From positions 1 to 64,000 of the forward strand of contig CAMLLU010000020.1 of assembly GCA_946480925.1 (NCBI GenBank): DNA of 64,000 nt, given 5' to 3'. Shown piece after piece: positions 28,802 to 37,807 of this stretch; position 1 is the stretch's first letter; the number at the start of each line of letters is the position of its first letter. The stretch is from an uncultured Rivibacter sp. Its GTDB lineage: Bacteria; Pseudomonadota; Gammaproteobacteria; Burkholderiales; Burkholderiaceae. Both the position numbers and the translations under genes were made by a program. A model generated the notes under the pieces. The model did no database searches. It was not told where the DNA came from and worked only from the letters and a program-made list of their open reading frames with translations.

Positions 28802-30499
28802 ATGACTGCACGCCTAGCCGGCCATGCACTGGTGGAATGCCTGATCGAGCAGGGAATAGATACGGCCTTCGGCGTGCCCGGCGAGAGCTTTCTCGCGGTG
28901 CTCGACGGGTTTCATGAACACCGCGAGCGCATTCGCTTCATCGCGTGCCGGCAGGAAGGCGGGGCCGCCTTCATGGCCGAGGCCCAGGGCAAGCTCACCG
29001 GTCGACCCGGCATCTGCTTCGTGACCCGCGGCCCGGGCGCCACCAACGCCAGCATCGGCCTGCACACCGCCTTTCAAGACAGCACGCCGATGGTCCTGTT
29101 CATCGGCCAGGTGGCCAGCGACCAGCGCGATCGCGAGGCGTTCCAGGAAGTGGACTACCGCCAGATGTTCGGCCCAGGCACGCTGGGTTTCGCCAAGTGG
29201 GTGGCCGAGGTGCACGACCCGCATCGCCTGCCTGAATACCTTGCGCGTGCCTTCCACACCGCCATGCAGGGCCGCCCCGGCCCGGTGGTGCTGGCGTTGC
29301 CCGAAGACATGCTCACGCAAGCCACGAGCGCCCCGGCACTGCCGCGGGTGGAGCCGGCCCAGGCCTGGCCCGCACCCGGTGCTCTGCGCGACCTGCGTGC
29401 CATGCTGGTGGAGGCGAAGCGCCCGTTCGTCATTGCCGGCGGCAGCGGCTGGACGGCTGAAAGCACCATGGCGCTTCAGCGCTTTGCCGAAAACTGGCAG
29501 CTGCCGGTGGGGTGCGCCTTCCGCTTCCAGGACACCTTCGACAACCGCCACCCGCTGTATGCCGGCGACGTGGGCATCGGCATCAACCCGAAGCTGGCCG
29601 CGCGCATCAAGGAGGCCGATTTCATCATCGCCGTGGGCCCACGGCTGGGCGAGATGACCACCAGCGGCTACACGCTGCTGGAGCCGCCGCGGCCGAAGCA
29701 GAAGCTCGCGCACGTCCACGCCGGCCCCGAGGAACTGGGCCGCGTCTACGCCGCCGACCTCATGCTGCTGGCCAGCATGGCCAATGCCGGCAAGGCGCTG
29801 GAGACGTTGACCGCACCGTCGCAGCTGCCCTGGAGCGAGTGGACTGCCGCCGCCCATGCCGACTACGAAGCCAACCTCGTGCCCGCGCCCGTGGCGCCGC
29901 TCGACATGGCCGAGGTGGTGAAGGTGATGAGCCGCCTGGCGCCCGATGCCGTCTACACCAACGGCGCGGGCAACTACAGCGGCTGGCTGCACCGCTTCCA
30001 CCAGTACCCCGGCTTGCAGCACCACGGCCGCACCCAGCTCGCCCCCACCAGCGGCGCCATGGGCTACGGCGTGCCGGCCGCCGTGGCGGCGAGCCTGCTG
30101 TGCCCGCAGCGCGTGGCGATCAACATCGCGGGCGACGGCGACTTCCTCATGACGGGGCAGGAGCTGGCCACGGCCACCGGCTACGGCGCGGGCCGGCTCA
30201 TCAGCGTGGTGGTGGACAACGGCACCTACGGCACCATCCGCATGCACCAGGAACGCGAATACCCGGGCCGCGTGAGCGGCAGCGACCTGTTCAACCCTGA
30301 CTTCGCGGCACTGGCCCGCGCCTATGGCTGGCGTGCCGACACGCTCAGCCGCACCGAGCAGTTCGAGCCGGCCTTCAAGGCGGCGCTCGACAGCGGCAGG
30401 CCCACGCTGCTGCACCTGAAGCTCGATGCGGACGTGAGCACGAGCCGCACCACGCTGGCGGCGATCCGGGAATCGGCCAGGCAGCGCCTGGGCCGATAG
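28802..30499 (+). CDS. Thiamine diphosphate-dependent enzyme, acetolactate synthase-like
   Basis: This 565-residue protein has the three domains of the ThDP decarboxylase/ligase superfamily. The N-terminal pyrimidine-binding domain carries the catalytic glutamate E52 (CRQEGGAAF) and GVPGESFL, the central domain is Rossmann-like, and the C-terminal domain has the ThDP/Mg motif starting AGDGDFLMTGQEL and ending VVDNGTYGTI. It is not linked to a small regulatory subunit as biosynthetic acetolactate synthase is, so a catabolic role (decarboxylation or C-C hydrolysis of a keto acid or diketone) is more likely. Divergent from tetR. Confidence 0.88.
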   Translation: MTARLAGHALVECLIEQGIDTAFGVPGESFLAVLDGFHEHRERIRFIACRQEGGAAFMAEAQGKLTGRPGICFVTRGPGATNASIGLHTAFQDSTPMVLFIGQVASDQRDREAFQEVDYRQMFGPGTLGFAKWVAEVHDPHRLPEYLARAFHTAMQGRPGPVVLALPEDMLTQATSAPALPRVEPAQAWPAPGALRDLRAMLVEAKRPFVIAGGSGWTAESTMALQRFAENWQLPVGCAFRFQDTFDNRHPLYAGDVGIGINPKLAARIKEADFIIAVGPRLGEMTTSGYTLLEPPRPKQKLAHVHAGPEELGRVYAADLMLLASMANAGKALETLTAPSQLPWSEWTAAAHADYEANLVPAPVAPLDMAEVVKVMSRLAPDAVYTNGAGNYSGWLHRFHQYPGLQHHGRTQLAPTSGAMGYGVPAAVAASLLCPQRVAINIAGDGDFLMTGQELATATGYGAGRLISVVVDNGTYGTIRMHQEREYPGRVSGSDLFNPDFAALARAYGWRADTLSRTEQFEPAFKAALDSGRPTLLHLKLDADVSTSRTTLAAIRESARQRLGR

Positions 30500-30573
30500 A
30501 AGCGGTACCCGGGAAGGCGTAGGTACAGCCACCTGCGGCGCTGGGCATTCGAGGCCACACGGATAATCCCGCG

Positions 30574-31314
30574 ATGTCCGCCAAGATCCTCTTCGGCTTC
30601 CATGCCGTCACCGTGCGCCTGAAAACGGCCCCGCAATCCATCGTCGAGCTCCATCTCGATGCCGAGCGACGCGACCAGCGCATGCGCCAGTTCGTCGAGC
30701 GGGCCAAGGAGGCCGGCGTGCGCCTCATCGAAAGCGACAACGAACGCCTGCACAAGCTGTGCGGCACGCACCGCCACCAGGGTGTGGTGGCCAAGGTGCT
30801 GCCGGTGCCGCAAGCCAAGTCGCTGGACGATCTGCTCGACGCGGTGGAAGGCCCGCCGCTGCTGCTGGTGCTCGACGGCGTGACCGACCCGCACAACCTG
30901 GGTGCCTGCCTGCGCGTGGCCGACGGAGCAGGGGCCCACGCGGTGATCGCGCCGAAGGACCACTCGGTGGGCATCAACGCTACCGTGGCCAAGGTGGCCA
31001 GCGGTGCAGCCGAGACGGTGCCTTACTTCATGGTGACCAACCTCGCGCGCACGCTCAACGAGTTGAAGGAACGCAACATCTGGATCGTCGGCACCACCGA
31101 CGACGCGCCCGGCACGCTCTACCAGTCCGACCTCAAGAGCCCGACCGCGCTGGTGCTGGGCGCAGAAGGCACCGGCATGCGCCAGCTCACGCGCAAGACC
31201 TGCGATGCGCTGGTGAGCCTGCCCATGCTGGGTGCTGTGGAAAGCCTCAACGTCTCGGTGGCCAGCGGCATCTGCCTGTACGAGGCCGTGCGGCAGCGGC
31301 AAGCCGTGGCATGA
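30574..31314 (+). CDS. rlmB: 23S rRNA (guanosine-2'-O)-methyltransferase RlmB
   Basis: This 246-residue SPOUT methyltransferase modifies G2251 in the peptidyl-transferase loop of 23S rRNA. The N-terminal substrate-binding domain is followed by the knotted catalytic domain with [36 protein letters not shown] and [20 protein letters not shown], the three SPOUT motifs. The stop overlaps the start of the sirtuin gene (ATGA), coupling them. Confidence 0.95.
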   Translation: MSAKILFGFHAVTVRLKTAPQSIVELHLDAERRDQRMRQFVERAKEAGVRLIESDNERLHKLCGTHRHQGVVAKVLPVPQAKSLDDLLDAVEGPPLLLVLDGVTDPHNLGACLRVADGAGAHAVIAPKDHSVGINATVAKVASGAAETVPYFMVTNLARTLNELKERNIWIVGTTDDAPGTLYQSDLKSPTALVLGAEGTGMRQLTRKTCDALVSLPMLGAVESLNVSVASGICLYEAVRQRQAVA

Positions 31315-32075
31315 ACGAAACCGAGCAGCAGGTACGTGACTGGCTGGCCCAGGCCGCGTCGATCTGCGTGCTCACCGGTGCGGGCATGTCGGCCGAAAGC
31401 GGCATCCCCACCTTCCGCGATGCGCTCATGGGCCTGTGGTCGCGCTTCGACCCGATGCAGCTCGCCTCCGAAGACGGCTTTCGCGCCAACCCGCAGCTCG
31501 TGTGGGACTGGTACGCGAGCCGCCGTGAAGGCGTGCGCGCGGCCCAGCCCAATGCCGGGCACCTGGCGCTGGCCGGTTTCCAGCGCCTCCACCCCGGTCG
31601 GTTGACCATCGCCACCCAGAACGTCGACGACCTGCACCAGCGCGCCGGCAGCCCGGGCGTGATCCGCCTGCACGGCGACATCCTCGAAGATCGCTGGTTC
31701 GGCCCGTGCCGTCGGCACCAGCAGCGCACCGAAAACGTCTGCGACCCCGCCTGGGCACAAGCGGGCAGCCCGCCGCGTTGCGCCGAGTGCGGCAACCTCG
31801 TGCGCCCGGGGGTGGTGTGGTTCGGCGAGATGCTGCCGTTCACCGCGCTCCAAGCCGCTGAAGAGGCGGCGCGCGACTGTGAGCTCATGCTCGTGGTGGG
31901 CACGTCTGGTGCCGTCTACCCGGCTGCCGGCCTGGCGCACACCGCGCGCCGTATCGGGGCTCGCGTGGTGGTACTCAACCCGCACGCCAGCGAGCTCGAC
32001 GACGTGGCCCACGTCCGTTTGCAAGGCACCGCCGCCGTGCATTTGCCAAGGCTCCTGCAAGCCCAGCCTGCCTGA
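31311..32075 (+). CDS. cobB: NAD-dependent protein deacylase, sirtuin (CobB type)
   Basis: This 254-residue Sir2 enzyme removes acyl groups from lysines using NAD. Motifs: [15 protein letters not shown] at 23-37, TQNVDDLH at 102-109, catalytic H121 in RLHGD, four zinc-binding cysteines C133, C144, C157 and C160, and [15 protein letters not shown]68 and R71 (WYASRR) match the Tyr-x-x-Arg pair that lets class III sirtuins accept succinyl and malonyl lysine, so desuccinylase activity is likely. The ATG overlaps the rlmB stop by four bases. Confidence 0.93.
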   Translation: MNETEQQVRDWLAQAASICVLTGAGMSAESGIPTFRDALMGLWSRFDPMQLASEDGFRANPQLVWDWYASRREGVRAAQPNAGHLALAGFQRLHPGRLTIATQNVDDLHQRAGSPGVIRLHGDILEDRWFGPCRRHQQRTENVCDPAWAQAGSPPRCAECGNLVRPGVVWFGEMLPFTALQAAEEAARDCELMLVVGTSGAVYPAAGLAHTARRIGARVVVLNPHASELDDVAHVRLQGTAAVHLPRLLQAQPA

Positions 32076-32161
32076 GTGCGGCACAGGGCCGACGCAGGCG
32101 CGCCGCTACACTGCGCCCAGCTTCCACGCCCCACGCGGGCACTCATTTCAAGAGGCACACC

Positions 32162-32788
32162 ATGCCCGTCATCGACGTCCGGCATCCCCTGGTCAAGCAC
32201 AAGGTCGGCCTGCTGCGCGAAGCCGACATCTCCACCAAGAAATTCCGCGAACTCACCTCCGAAGTCGCACGCCTGTTGGCCTACGAGGCCACGGCCGACT
32301 TTCCGCTCGAGCGCGTGGAAGTCGAATGCTGGAGCGGCCCTACGCAGGTGGACCGCATCAAGGGCAAGAAGGTCACCGTGGTGCCCATCCTGCGTGCCGG
32401 GCTGGGCATGCTCGACGGCGTGCTCGACATGATCCCGAGCGCCAAGGTCAGCGTCGTGGGCCTGTCGCGCGACCATGAAACGCTGCAGCCGGTGCACTAC
32501 TTCGAAAACTTCGTCGGCCACCTCGACGAACGCACCGCGCTCATCATCGACCCCATGCTCGCCACCGCCGGCTCCATGATCGCCACGGTGGACCTGCTCA
32601 AGCGCAAGGGCTGCACCGACATTCGCGCCCTCGTGCTGGTGGCCGCGCCCGAAGGTGTGAAGGCCCTGAACGACGCCCATCCCGACGTGCGCTGCTGGAC
32701 GGCGGCCATCGACAGCCACCTCAACGAGCACGGCTACATCATTCCCGGCCTGGGCGATGCAGGCGACAAGATCTTCGGCACCAAGTAG
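32162..32788 (+). CDS. upp: Uracil phosphoribosyltransferase
   Basis: This 208-residue salvage enzyme makes UMP from uracil and PRPP. It begins with the family's [13 protein letters not shown], and the PRPP-binding loop [10 protein letters not shown] and the uracil-binding [14 protein letters not shown] terminus are intact. It lies 86 bases after cobB with a GAGG-like ribosome-binding site. Confidence 0.97.
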   Translation: MPVIDVRHPLVKHKVGLLREADISTKKFRELTSEVARLLAYEATADFPLERVEVECWSGPTQVDRIKGKKVTVVPILRAGLGMLDGVLDMIPSAKVSVVGLSRDHETLQPVHYFENFVGHLDERTALIIDPMLATAGSMIATVDLLKRKGCTDIRALVLVAAPEGVKALNDAHPDVRCWTAAIDSHLNEHGYIIPGLGDAGDKIFGTK

Positions 32789-32838
32789 CCACCCACCGCA
32801 CCCGTCGCACCCGTAATAGAACGAGGAAGAAAGACCCG

Positions 32839-33171
32839 ATGAAACGACTCCTCCTGCCGCTCGCAGCCGCGCTGCTGCTCGCCGCCTGCACCCAGGAACG
32901 CCAGAACCAGATCCGCCGCGACATCCAGAACTGGACCGGCACCAACGGCGTGCTCGAGGTGTACGCCGGCGACAAGGTGGTCAAGCGCTTCCTGAAGGTC
33001 GACAAGCTCAGCACCGCGCTGGGCACGGACGACAGCCTGCCGCGGGCTTACCGCTTCGGGTACGGCGTGCTGGACGAAAACCTGAACGGCACGGTGGATT
33101 CAGGCGAGAAGCGGGTGTACTTCGAGGTCAGCGACTATTCGCACTACGTGTTCTTCGAGAACCCGCACTGA
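32839..33171 (+). CDS. Small predicted lipoprotein
   Basis: This 110-residue protein begins with a lipoprotein signal peptide (MKRLLLPLAAALLLAAC; lipidated C17). The mature part, with GVLEVYAGDKVVKRF and a YRFGYGVLDENLNGTVDSGEKRVYFEVSDY segment, is predicted to be beta-rich and is not a family I recognise. Likely anchored to the inner or outer membrane. An AGGAAG-type ribosome-binding site precedes ATG. It is followed within a few bases by the convergent AT-rich gene. Confidence 0.8.
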   Translation: MKRLLLPLAAALLLAACTQERQNQIRRDIQNWTGTNGVLEVYAGDKVVKRFLKVDKLSTALGTDDSLPRAYRFGYGVLDENLNGTVDSGEKRVYFEVSDYSHYVFFENPH

Positions 33172-33175
33172 ATTT

Positions 33176-33469
33176 CTATCCGGTGGCGTCTTGCTTCGGG
33201 GGTACAAAGCCTTGAAGTAAAGATGCGACATAGGTCGCTATTTCCGTTGCATCGGACGAATCCATAACCAATAGATTCTCTTTTGCAAAAACCACCCAAT
33301 TGAATTCTGCTTCGGACAGCGCCCTGTTCAGTTCGGCCTTCAGGCAGTTCAGATCAATGAAGCCAGCCTCGATATCTTTTTCCAACAGACAGTGCCTTTG
33401 TGCGTTGTCTAGGTCGATATCTGAGCGATAAGGATATAGCGCCGCGATCAGGGTCTTGTAGTTTTCCAC
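33176..33469 (-). CDS. Small orphan protein of atypical base composition
   Basis: This 97-residue acidic, soluble protein (VENYKTLIAALYPYRSDIDL onward) is not recognised. GC over 33241-33480 is about 47% by hand count, far below its neighbours, which suggests recent acquisition. The start is taken at GTG 33469 with GGAGA at 33476-33480; it begins just after the MFS stop codon on the same strand. A longer reading to 33601 would run through the MFS gene in another frame and is rejected. The size and composition would suit an immunity or antitoxin protein, but nothing in the sequence proves this. Confidence 0.7.
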   Translation of the reverse strand: MENYKTLIAALYPYRSDIDLDNAQRHCLLEKDIEAGFIDLNCLKAELNRALSEAEFNWVVFAKENLLVMDSSDATEIATYVASLLQGFVPPKQDATG

Positions 33470-33470
33470 C

Positions 33471-34661
33471 TTATATCTCCCGCACCAACCGCCTGCTGAC
33501 CCACAAGCTGGTCGCAAACGCCGCCGCCAGCCACGCCAATCCCACCCACGGTAACGGCGCATAGCCGCCGTTCGCCACCAGCCAGCCGCCGCCGGCGGCA
33601 CCAGCGGCCTGGCCGAAGTAGATGGCCGACGTGTTGAGGGCCATCAGCGCTGGAGCCAATGCCGGCGCGGCCATGCCCAGCCGGGCTTGTTGTGCCGAAT
33701 TGCTGGCAAAGCAGCCCAGGCCCCACGGCGCCACCACCGCGGCCATGATCCACACGTTGGTGGCCAGCGGCCACAGCAGCAGCGTCGTGGCGATGCACAG
33801 GATGGTGATGGCCACTGCGCGGCCGGCACCCACGCGGTCGATCGTGCGTGACAGCAGCACGTTGCCGAGCAGGCCGAAGGCGCCGAAGAAGGCGAACAGC
33901 AGGCTCACCTCCTGCGGGCTGGCACCCAGCATCTGCCGCAGGTAGGGGGCCATGTACGAGAACAGCGTGAACTGCCCGGCACCGGCCAGTGCGGTGACGG
34001 CCACCATGGCCATGAGCACCGGGTGGGTGAACACGTCTTTCCAGGCTTGCCACGACAGCGCCGCGGGCTTCACGCCCGAAGGCATGGCGCTCCACACCCA
34101 GGCGGCACCCAGCATTGCCAGCGCCGCCACGGTGTGGAAGCTCCAGCGCCAGCCGAAGGTTTCGCCGATCCACGCCGCCAGCGGCAGCCCGGCCACCGAG
34201 GCGATGGACCAGCCCAGGAAGATGAAGGTGATGTCGCGGCCGCGGTGTTCGGGCGCTGCCATGAAGCCCACCGCGGCGGCGGCCTGCGGCGTGAACACGG
34301 CGGCGGCCAGCATGGTGACGGCGCGCACCGGCCACAGCGTCGCGTAGCTGGGCATCAGCGCGCACAGCACGTGGCCCGCGGCATACCAGAGCAGGGCAGC
34401 GGCGAGCAGCTTGCGCCTGTCCCACCCGGCCACGAGGCCGGCCAGCAACGGGGCGCAGAAGCACATCACCACGGCGGCAATGCTGATGAGCTGCCCGGCC
34501 AGCGCCACCGAGACCTGCAGCGAGCGCGCCATGTCGTTCAGCGTGCCGGCCACCGACATGACGCCGCTGCCGATGACGAAGTTGCCGTACAGCAGCGCCC
34601 ACAGCGCGGCCTTGGGAGCAGAGCGCGCCGTTGCAGCCGTGGAGGCGGGCAGGGCGCTCAT
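33471..34661 (-). CDS. MFS transporter (DHA1 drug/arabinose exporter type)
   Basis: This 396-residue inner-membrane carrier has about 12 hydrophobic segments and the motif A variant AGWDRRKLLAAALL between the second and third. It resembles the 12-helix drug-proton antiporter or sugar efflux branch (YdhP/AraJ-like). Substrate unknown. It is 13 bases downstream of the 2-hydroxyacid dehydrogenase gene on the same strand, so both are probably cotranscribed. Confidence 0.88.
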   Translation of the reverse strand: MSALPASTAATARSAPKAALWALLYGNFVIGSGVMSVAGTLNDMARSLQVSVALAGQLISIAAVVMCFCAPLLAGLVAGWDRRKLLAAALLWYAAGHVLCALMPSYATLWPVRAVTMLAAAVFTPQAAAAVGFMAAPEHRGRDITFIFLGWSIASVAGLPLAAWIGETFGWRWSFHTVAALAMLGAAWVWSAMPSGVKPAALSWQAWKDVFTHPVLMAMVAVTALAGAGQFTLFSYMAPYLRQMLGASPQEVSLLFAFFGAFGLLGNVLLSRTIDRVGAGRAVAITILCIATTLLLWPLATNVWIMAAVVAPWGLGCFASNSAQQARLGMAAPALAPALMALNTSAIYFGQAAGAAGGGWLVANGGYAPLPWVGLAWLAAAFATSLWVSRRLVREI

Positions 34662-34674
34662 GACATGAGGTGCG

Positions 34675-35685
34675 CTAGATGCGATGCACGCGCAGCGCGT
34701 CGGGGTTCACGATGCCGGTGGGCTCGCCCTTGATGAAGTTGACGACGTTGTCGAAGGCGGCGCTGAAGTAGAGCTCGTAGCTGTCCTGCTCCACGTAGCC
34801 CAGGTGCGGCGTGCACACCGCGTTTTCGAGCCGTAGCAGCGGCTGGCCCTGGAGGATGGGCTCGGCTTCGTAGACGTCGATCGCGGCCATGCCGGGGCGG
34901 CCGCGGTTGAGCGCGGTGACCAGGGCGTTTTCTTCCACCAGCTCGGCACGCGAGGTGTTCACGAACAGCGCGGTGGGCTTCATGCGGTGCAGGTCGTCGA
35001 GCTTCACGATGCCGCGTGTGCCGTCGTTGAGCCGCAGGTGCAGCGACAGCACGTCGCTTTCCTCGAAGAAGGCTTCGAGCGAGGTGGCTGCCACGTTGCC
35101 TTCTGCGGCGGCCTTGTAGCGCGAGGCCTCGCTGCCCCACACCAGCACCTTCATGCCGAAGGCGCGGCCATAGCCGGCCACCAGCTGGCCGATCTTGCCG
35201 TAGCCCCAGATGCCCAGCGTCTTGCCCTTGAGCACCATGCCCAGCCCGAAGTTGGGCGGCATGGAGGCCGACTTGAGGCCCGACTGCTGCCAGGCGCCGT
35301 GCTTGAGGTTGCCGATGTACTGCGGCAGCCGGCGCATGGCCGACATGATGAGGGCCCAGGTCAGCTCGGCCGGTGCCACGGGCGAGCCCACGCCTTCGGC
35401 CACTGCGATGCCCAGGCGGGTACAGGTCTCGACGTCGATGTGCGAGCCGGCGCGGCCGGTCTGGGCGATGAGCCGCAGCTTGGGCAGCTTTTCGAGCAAC
35501 TGCCGCGGGAAGTGGGTGCGCTCGCGGATCAACACCAGCACCTCGGCGTCGCGCAGCCGCACCGAGAGCTGGCCGATGCCCTTGACGGTGTTGGTGAAGA
35601 CCTTGGCGTTGTAGCCGTCGAGCTTGGCGGCGCACTTGAGCTTGCGCACCGCGTCCTGATAGTCGTCCAGGATGATGATGTTCAT
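34675..35685 (-). CDS. D-2-hydroxyacid dehydrogenase family protein
   Basis: This 336-residue NAD-dependent enzyme has the family's split catalytic domain (MNIIILDDYQDAVRKL), the nucleotide loop LGIWGYGKIGQLVAGYGRAFG, the catalytic arginine in VNTSRAELV and the catalytic histidine in CTPHLGYVE. It probably reduces a 2-keto acid (phosphoglycerate or glyoxylate-like); substrate unknown. An ATG at 35724 would add 13 residues; ATG 35685 is preferred because the product then opens with the family's first beta strand. Divergent from DUF1993. Confidence 0.9.
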   Translation of the reverse strand: MNIIILDDYQDAVRKLKCAAKLDGYNAKVFTNTVKGIGQLSVRLRDAEVLVLIRERTHFPRQLLEKLPKLRLIAQTGRAGSHIDVETCTRLGIAVAEGVGSPVAPAELTWALIMSAMRRLPQYIGNLKHGAWQQSGLKSASMPPNFGLGMVLKGKTLGIWGYGKIGQLVAGYGRAFGMKVLVWGSEASRYKAAAEGNVAATSLEAFFEESDVLSLHLRLNDGTRGIVKLDDLHRMKPTALFVNTSRAELVEENALVTALNRGRPGMAAIDVYEAEPILQGQPLLRLENAVCTPHLGYVEQDSYELYFSAAFDNVVNFIKGEPTGIVNPDALRVHRI

Positions 35686-35777
35686 GTCGTCGGCGGAATG
35701 GTCGCCCTGATTGTGCACGGGCAATGGCGTGCCAGTAGCATCCGGGCTTCCCCGACCCGTATCAAAAGGAGACCACA

Positions 35778-36284
35778 GTGGCGATCAGCATGCATTCGGC
35801 CAGCGTGCCCATCTTCGTGAAGATGCTTGGCAACCTCTCTCACTTTCTCGACAAGGCCGCCGCCTTCGCCGAGGCCAGGAAAGTCGACCCCGCCGTGCTG
35901 CTGGGTTCGCGCCTCTACCCCGACATGCTGCCCATGAGCCGGCAGATCCAGATCGCCTGCGACAGCGCCAAGTTCGCGGTGGCCCGCCTCACCGGCCTGG
36001 AGGCCCCGAAATTCGAAGACACCGAAACCACCCTTGCGCAGTTCAAGGAGCGCATCGCCAAGACCATCGACTACGTGAAGAGCGTGCCGGCCGACGCCTT
36101 TGCCGGCAGCGAAACGCGCGAAGTCAGCGTGCCCCGGCGCGACCGCGACCCACTCAAGTTCGAAGGCGAGGCGTACCTCAAGCACTACGCGCTGCCCAAC
36201 TTCTTCTTCCACGTGACCACGGCCTACGCGATCCTGCGACACAACGGCGTGGAGCTGGGCAAGAGCGAATACCTCAACGGGTAG
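35778..36284 (+). CDS. DUF1993 family protein
   Basis: This 168-residue protein belongs to DUF1993, a helical, DinB/YfiT-like fold. MHSASVPIFVKMLGNLSHFLDKA at the start and NFFFHVTTAYAILRHNGVELGKSEYL at the end are characteristic. Function is unknown; related folds bind a metal through histidines, and H-rich positions are present near the end. An AAGGAG ribosome-binding site precedes ATG. Confidence 0.88.
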   Translation: MAISMHSASVPIFVKMLGNLSHFLDKAAAFAEARKVDPAVLLGSRLYPDMLPMSRQIQIACDSAKFAVARLTGLEAPKFEDTETTLAQFKERIAKTIDYVKSVPADAFAGSETREVSVPRRDRDPLKFEGEAYLKHYALPNFFFHVTTAYAILRHNGVELGKSEYLNG

Positions 36285-36366
36285 TGACCAGTGACCAGTG
36301 ACCTGTGATCAGTCGCTGGCCCCATGAGTCACTTCCCAATCACCTGTCACTGGCCACAAGTCACTA
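36283..36366. repeat. GTGAC-type intergenic repeat, copy C (inverted arrangement)
   Basis: The gap between the DUF1993 stop and the LysE start consists of GTGACCAGTGACC units (from 36283) facing CACTGGCCACAAGTCACTA (to 36366). The two arms match as an imperfect inverted repeat in 21 of 26 positions by hand count, separated by about 30 bases. The repeat reaches the LysE start codon, so it supplies that gene's translation signal region. Confidence 0.6.
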
Positions 36367-37025
36367 TGCCGGATTTGCCTATTCACCACCTGCCGCTGTT
36401 CATCACGGCTGGCCTGCTGCTCAACCTCACGCCGGGGCCCGACATGCTCTACGTTGCCGGCACCTCGGCAGCGCGTGGCACGCGGGCTGGCATTGCGGCT
36501 TCGCTGGGCATAGGTGCCGGCTGCATGGTGCACATCGTGCTCGCCACCGTGGGGCTCTCGGCCGTGCTGGCCACCTCGGCACTGGCCTTCACGGTGGTGA
36601 AGTGGCTGGGCGCGGCCTACCTGCTGTGGGCCGGTTTCAGCATGCTGCTCAAGCGTGACAAGCCTGCGAGTGCCGAAGCGGAAACCCGGCCGGTCGAGGC
36701 CGGGCCGCTGCACCGCGTGTTCGCGCAGGGCGCCTTGATCAACACGCTCAACCCCAAGGTCGCGCTGTTCTTCCTGGCCTTCCTGCCGCAGTTCATCGAC
36801 GCCGGGCAGCCCGGCCAAGCCTGGGCTTTCGTGGTGCTGGGGCTGGTGTTCAACGTCGGCGGCACGCTGGTCAACGTGGCGGTGGCCGTGTTTGCCGGGG
36901 CGCTGCGTGCTCGCTTTGCCGGCCGGCCCGGCGCAGGGCGCCTGGGTCGTTGGCTGAACAAGGTGGTCGGAGGCCTGTTCATCGGCCTCGGGGTCAAGCT
37001 GGCCTTGACCTCTACGCAGCGCTGA
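36366..37025 (+). CDS. LysE/RhtB family amino-acid exporter
   Basis: This 219-residue inner-membrane protein shows the LysE family pattern: five to six hydrophobic segments, LLLNLTPGPDMLYVAGTSAARGTRAGIAASLGIGAG at the start and the FAQGALINTLNPKVALFFLAFLPQF core. Exports an amino acid or homoserine lactone; substrate not predictable. ATG 36366 fits the family start. Upstream is repeat copy C. Confidence 0.92.
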   Translation: MPDLPIHHLPLFITAGLLLNLTPGPDMLYVAGTSAARGTRAGIAASLGIGAGCMVHIVLATVGLSAVLATSALAFTVVKWLGAAYLLWAGFSMLLKRDKPASAEAETRPVEAGPLHRVFAQGALINTLNPKVALFFLAFLPQFIDAGQPGQAWAFVVLGLVFNVGGTLVNVAVAVFAGALRARFAGRPGAGRLGRWLNKVVGGLFIGLGVKLALTSTQR

Positions 37026-37364
37026 AGGCTTCGCCGGGAGCGGCATTCCAAATGCATGGGATGCCGTCTTGCAGGCAGTCCATGCTATGCGTGGAAGCTC
37101 TCCGGTCGAAACAGGTCTGGCCGGGCGGCACCGCCGGCAAAGCTGGCGATGCAAACCATCGAATACCGGATCGACCGGATCCGGTATCGGTTCGAGTCGC
37201 TGGCTTGCATGGCGGTCCGTCCTTTCGCTCTGCGTGAAGCGGCCCATGGGGGCCAGATGCTGCATAGCTTAGGCAGCGCCCCGGCGAAAGAAAAATTCCC
37301 AAAGTCACACGCAACCGGGTGTTTCGGAGGTGGCTTGGCAGAAAGCGGCCTGGCGATCAGGCAC
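37026..37364. other. Non-coding gap with a perfect hairpin
   Basis: No gene is visible in these 339 bases between lysE and crcB. They contain a perfect ten-base inverted repeat, ATACCGGATC / GATCCGGTAT (37164-37188, five-base loop), without T-tract, and no recognisable promoter or RNA gene. Short runs such as AAAGAAAAATTCCCAAAG near 37287 are more AT-rich than the surroundings. Confidence 0.5.
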
Positions 37365-37754
37365 TCAGGCGCGCGCGAGCAGCGTGTTGGCCAGGGCCAT
37401 GCCGATGGCCGTGAGCAATAGCGAGCCGAAGAGGTGCAGGCTGGCCGCGCCCAGAGCCCAGGCGTATTCCTGCCGGTTGATGAGGTTCACCACTTCGGCC
37501 GAAAAGGTGGAGAAGGTGGTGAGTCCGCCCAGGAAGCCGGTGATCACGAAGAGCCGCCATTCCGGGGCGAACGCCGTGCTGTGCGTGAAGAAGGCGCTGG
37601 CCAGGCCCACCAGCAGGCCGCCGACGAGGTTGGCAGCCACCGTGCCCAGCGGCACCATCGGAAACACCGGGTTGAGCCAGCTGCCCAGCACCCAGCGCAG
37701 CAGGGCGCCGAGGCCGGATCCGACGAAGACCGCAAGGATGGGAAGGCCGCTCAT
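37365..37754 (-). CDS. crcB: Fluoride ion channel CrcB/Fluc
   Basis: This 129-residue four-helix inner-membrane protein exports fluoride as a dimeric channel. Signatures are [10 protein letters not shown] near the start, [15 protein letters not shown], and [17 protein letters not shown], including the phenylalanine box. Only about 53 bases separate it from the upstream ATPase gene, with no sign of a fluoride riboswitch. Confidence 0.96.
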   Translation of the reverse strand: MSGLPILAVFVGSGLGALLRWVLGSWLNPVFPMVPLGTVAANLVGGLLVGLASAFFTHSTAFAPEWRLFVITGFLGGLTTFSTFSAEVVNLINRQEYAWALGAASLHLFGSLLLTAIGMALANTLLARA

Positions 37755-37807
37755 GGTGCTCCTCGTTCAGCGAGGGCGCCATTCTGCCGGGCAGCCCGCA
37801 GCCCGGG

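Noticed and set aside
33470..33601. Longer form of the AT-rich small gene
   Set aside because: The extension overlaps the MFS gene in another frame and has strongly GC-rich, arginine- and tryptophan-rich content unlike the rest of the protein.
37755..37807. Fluoride riboswitch upstream of crcB
   Set aside because: Only about 53 bases lie between crcB and the upstream gene, and no fluoride aptamer pattern is visible.
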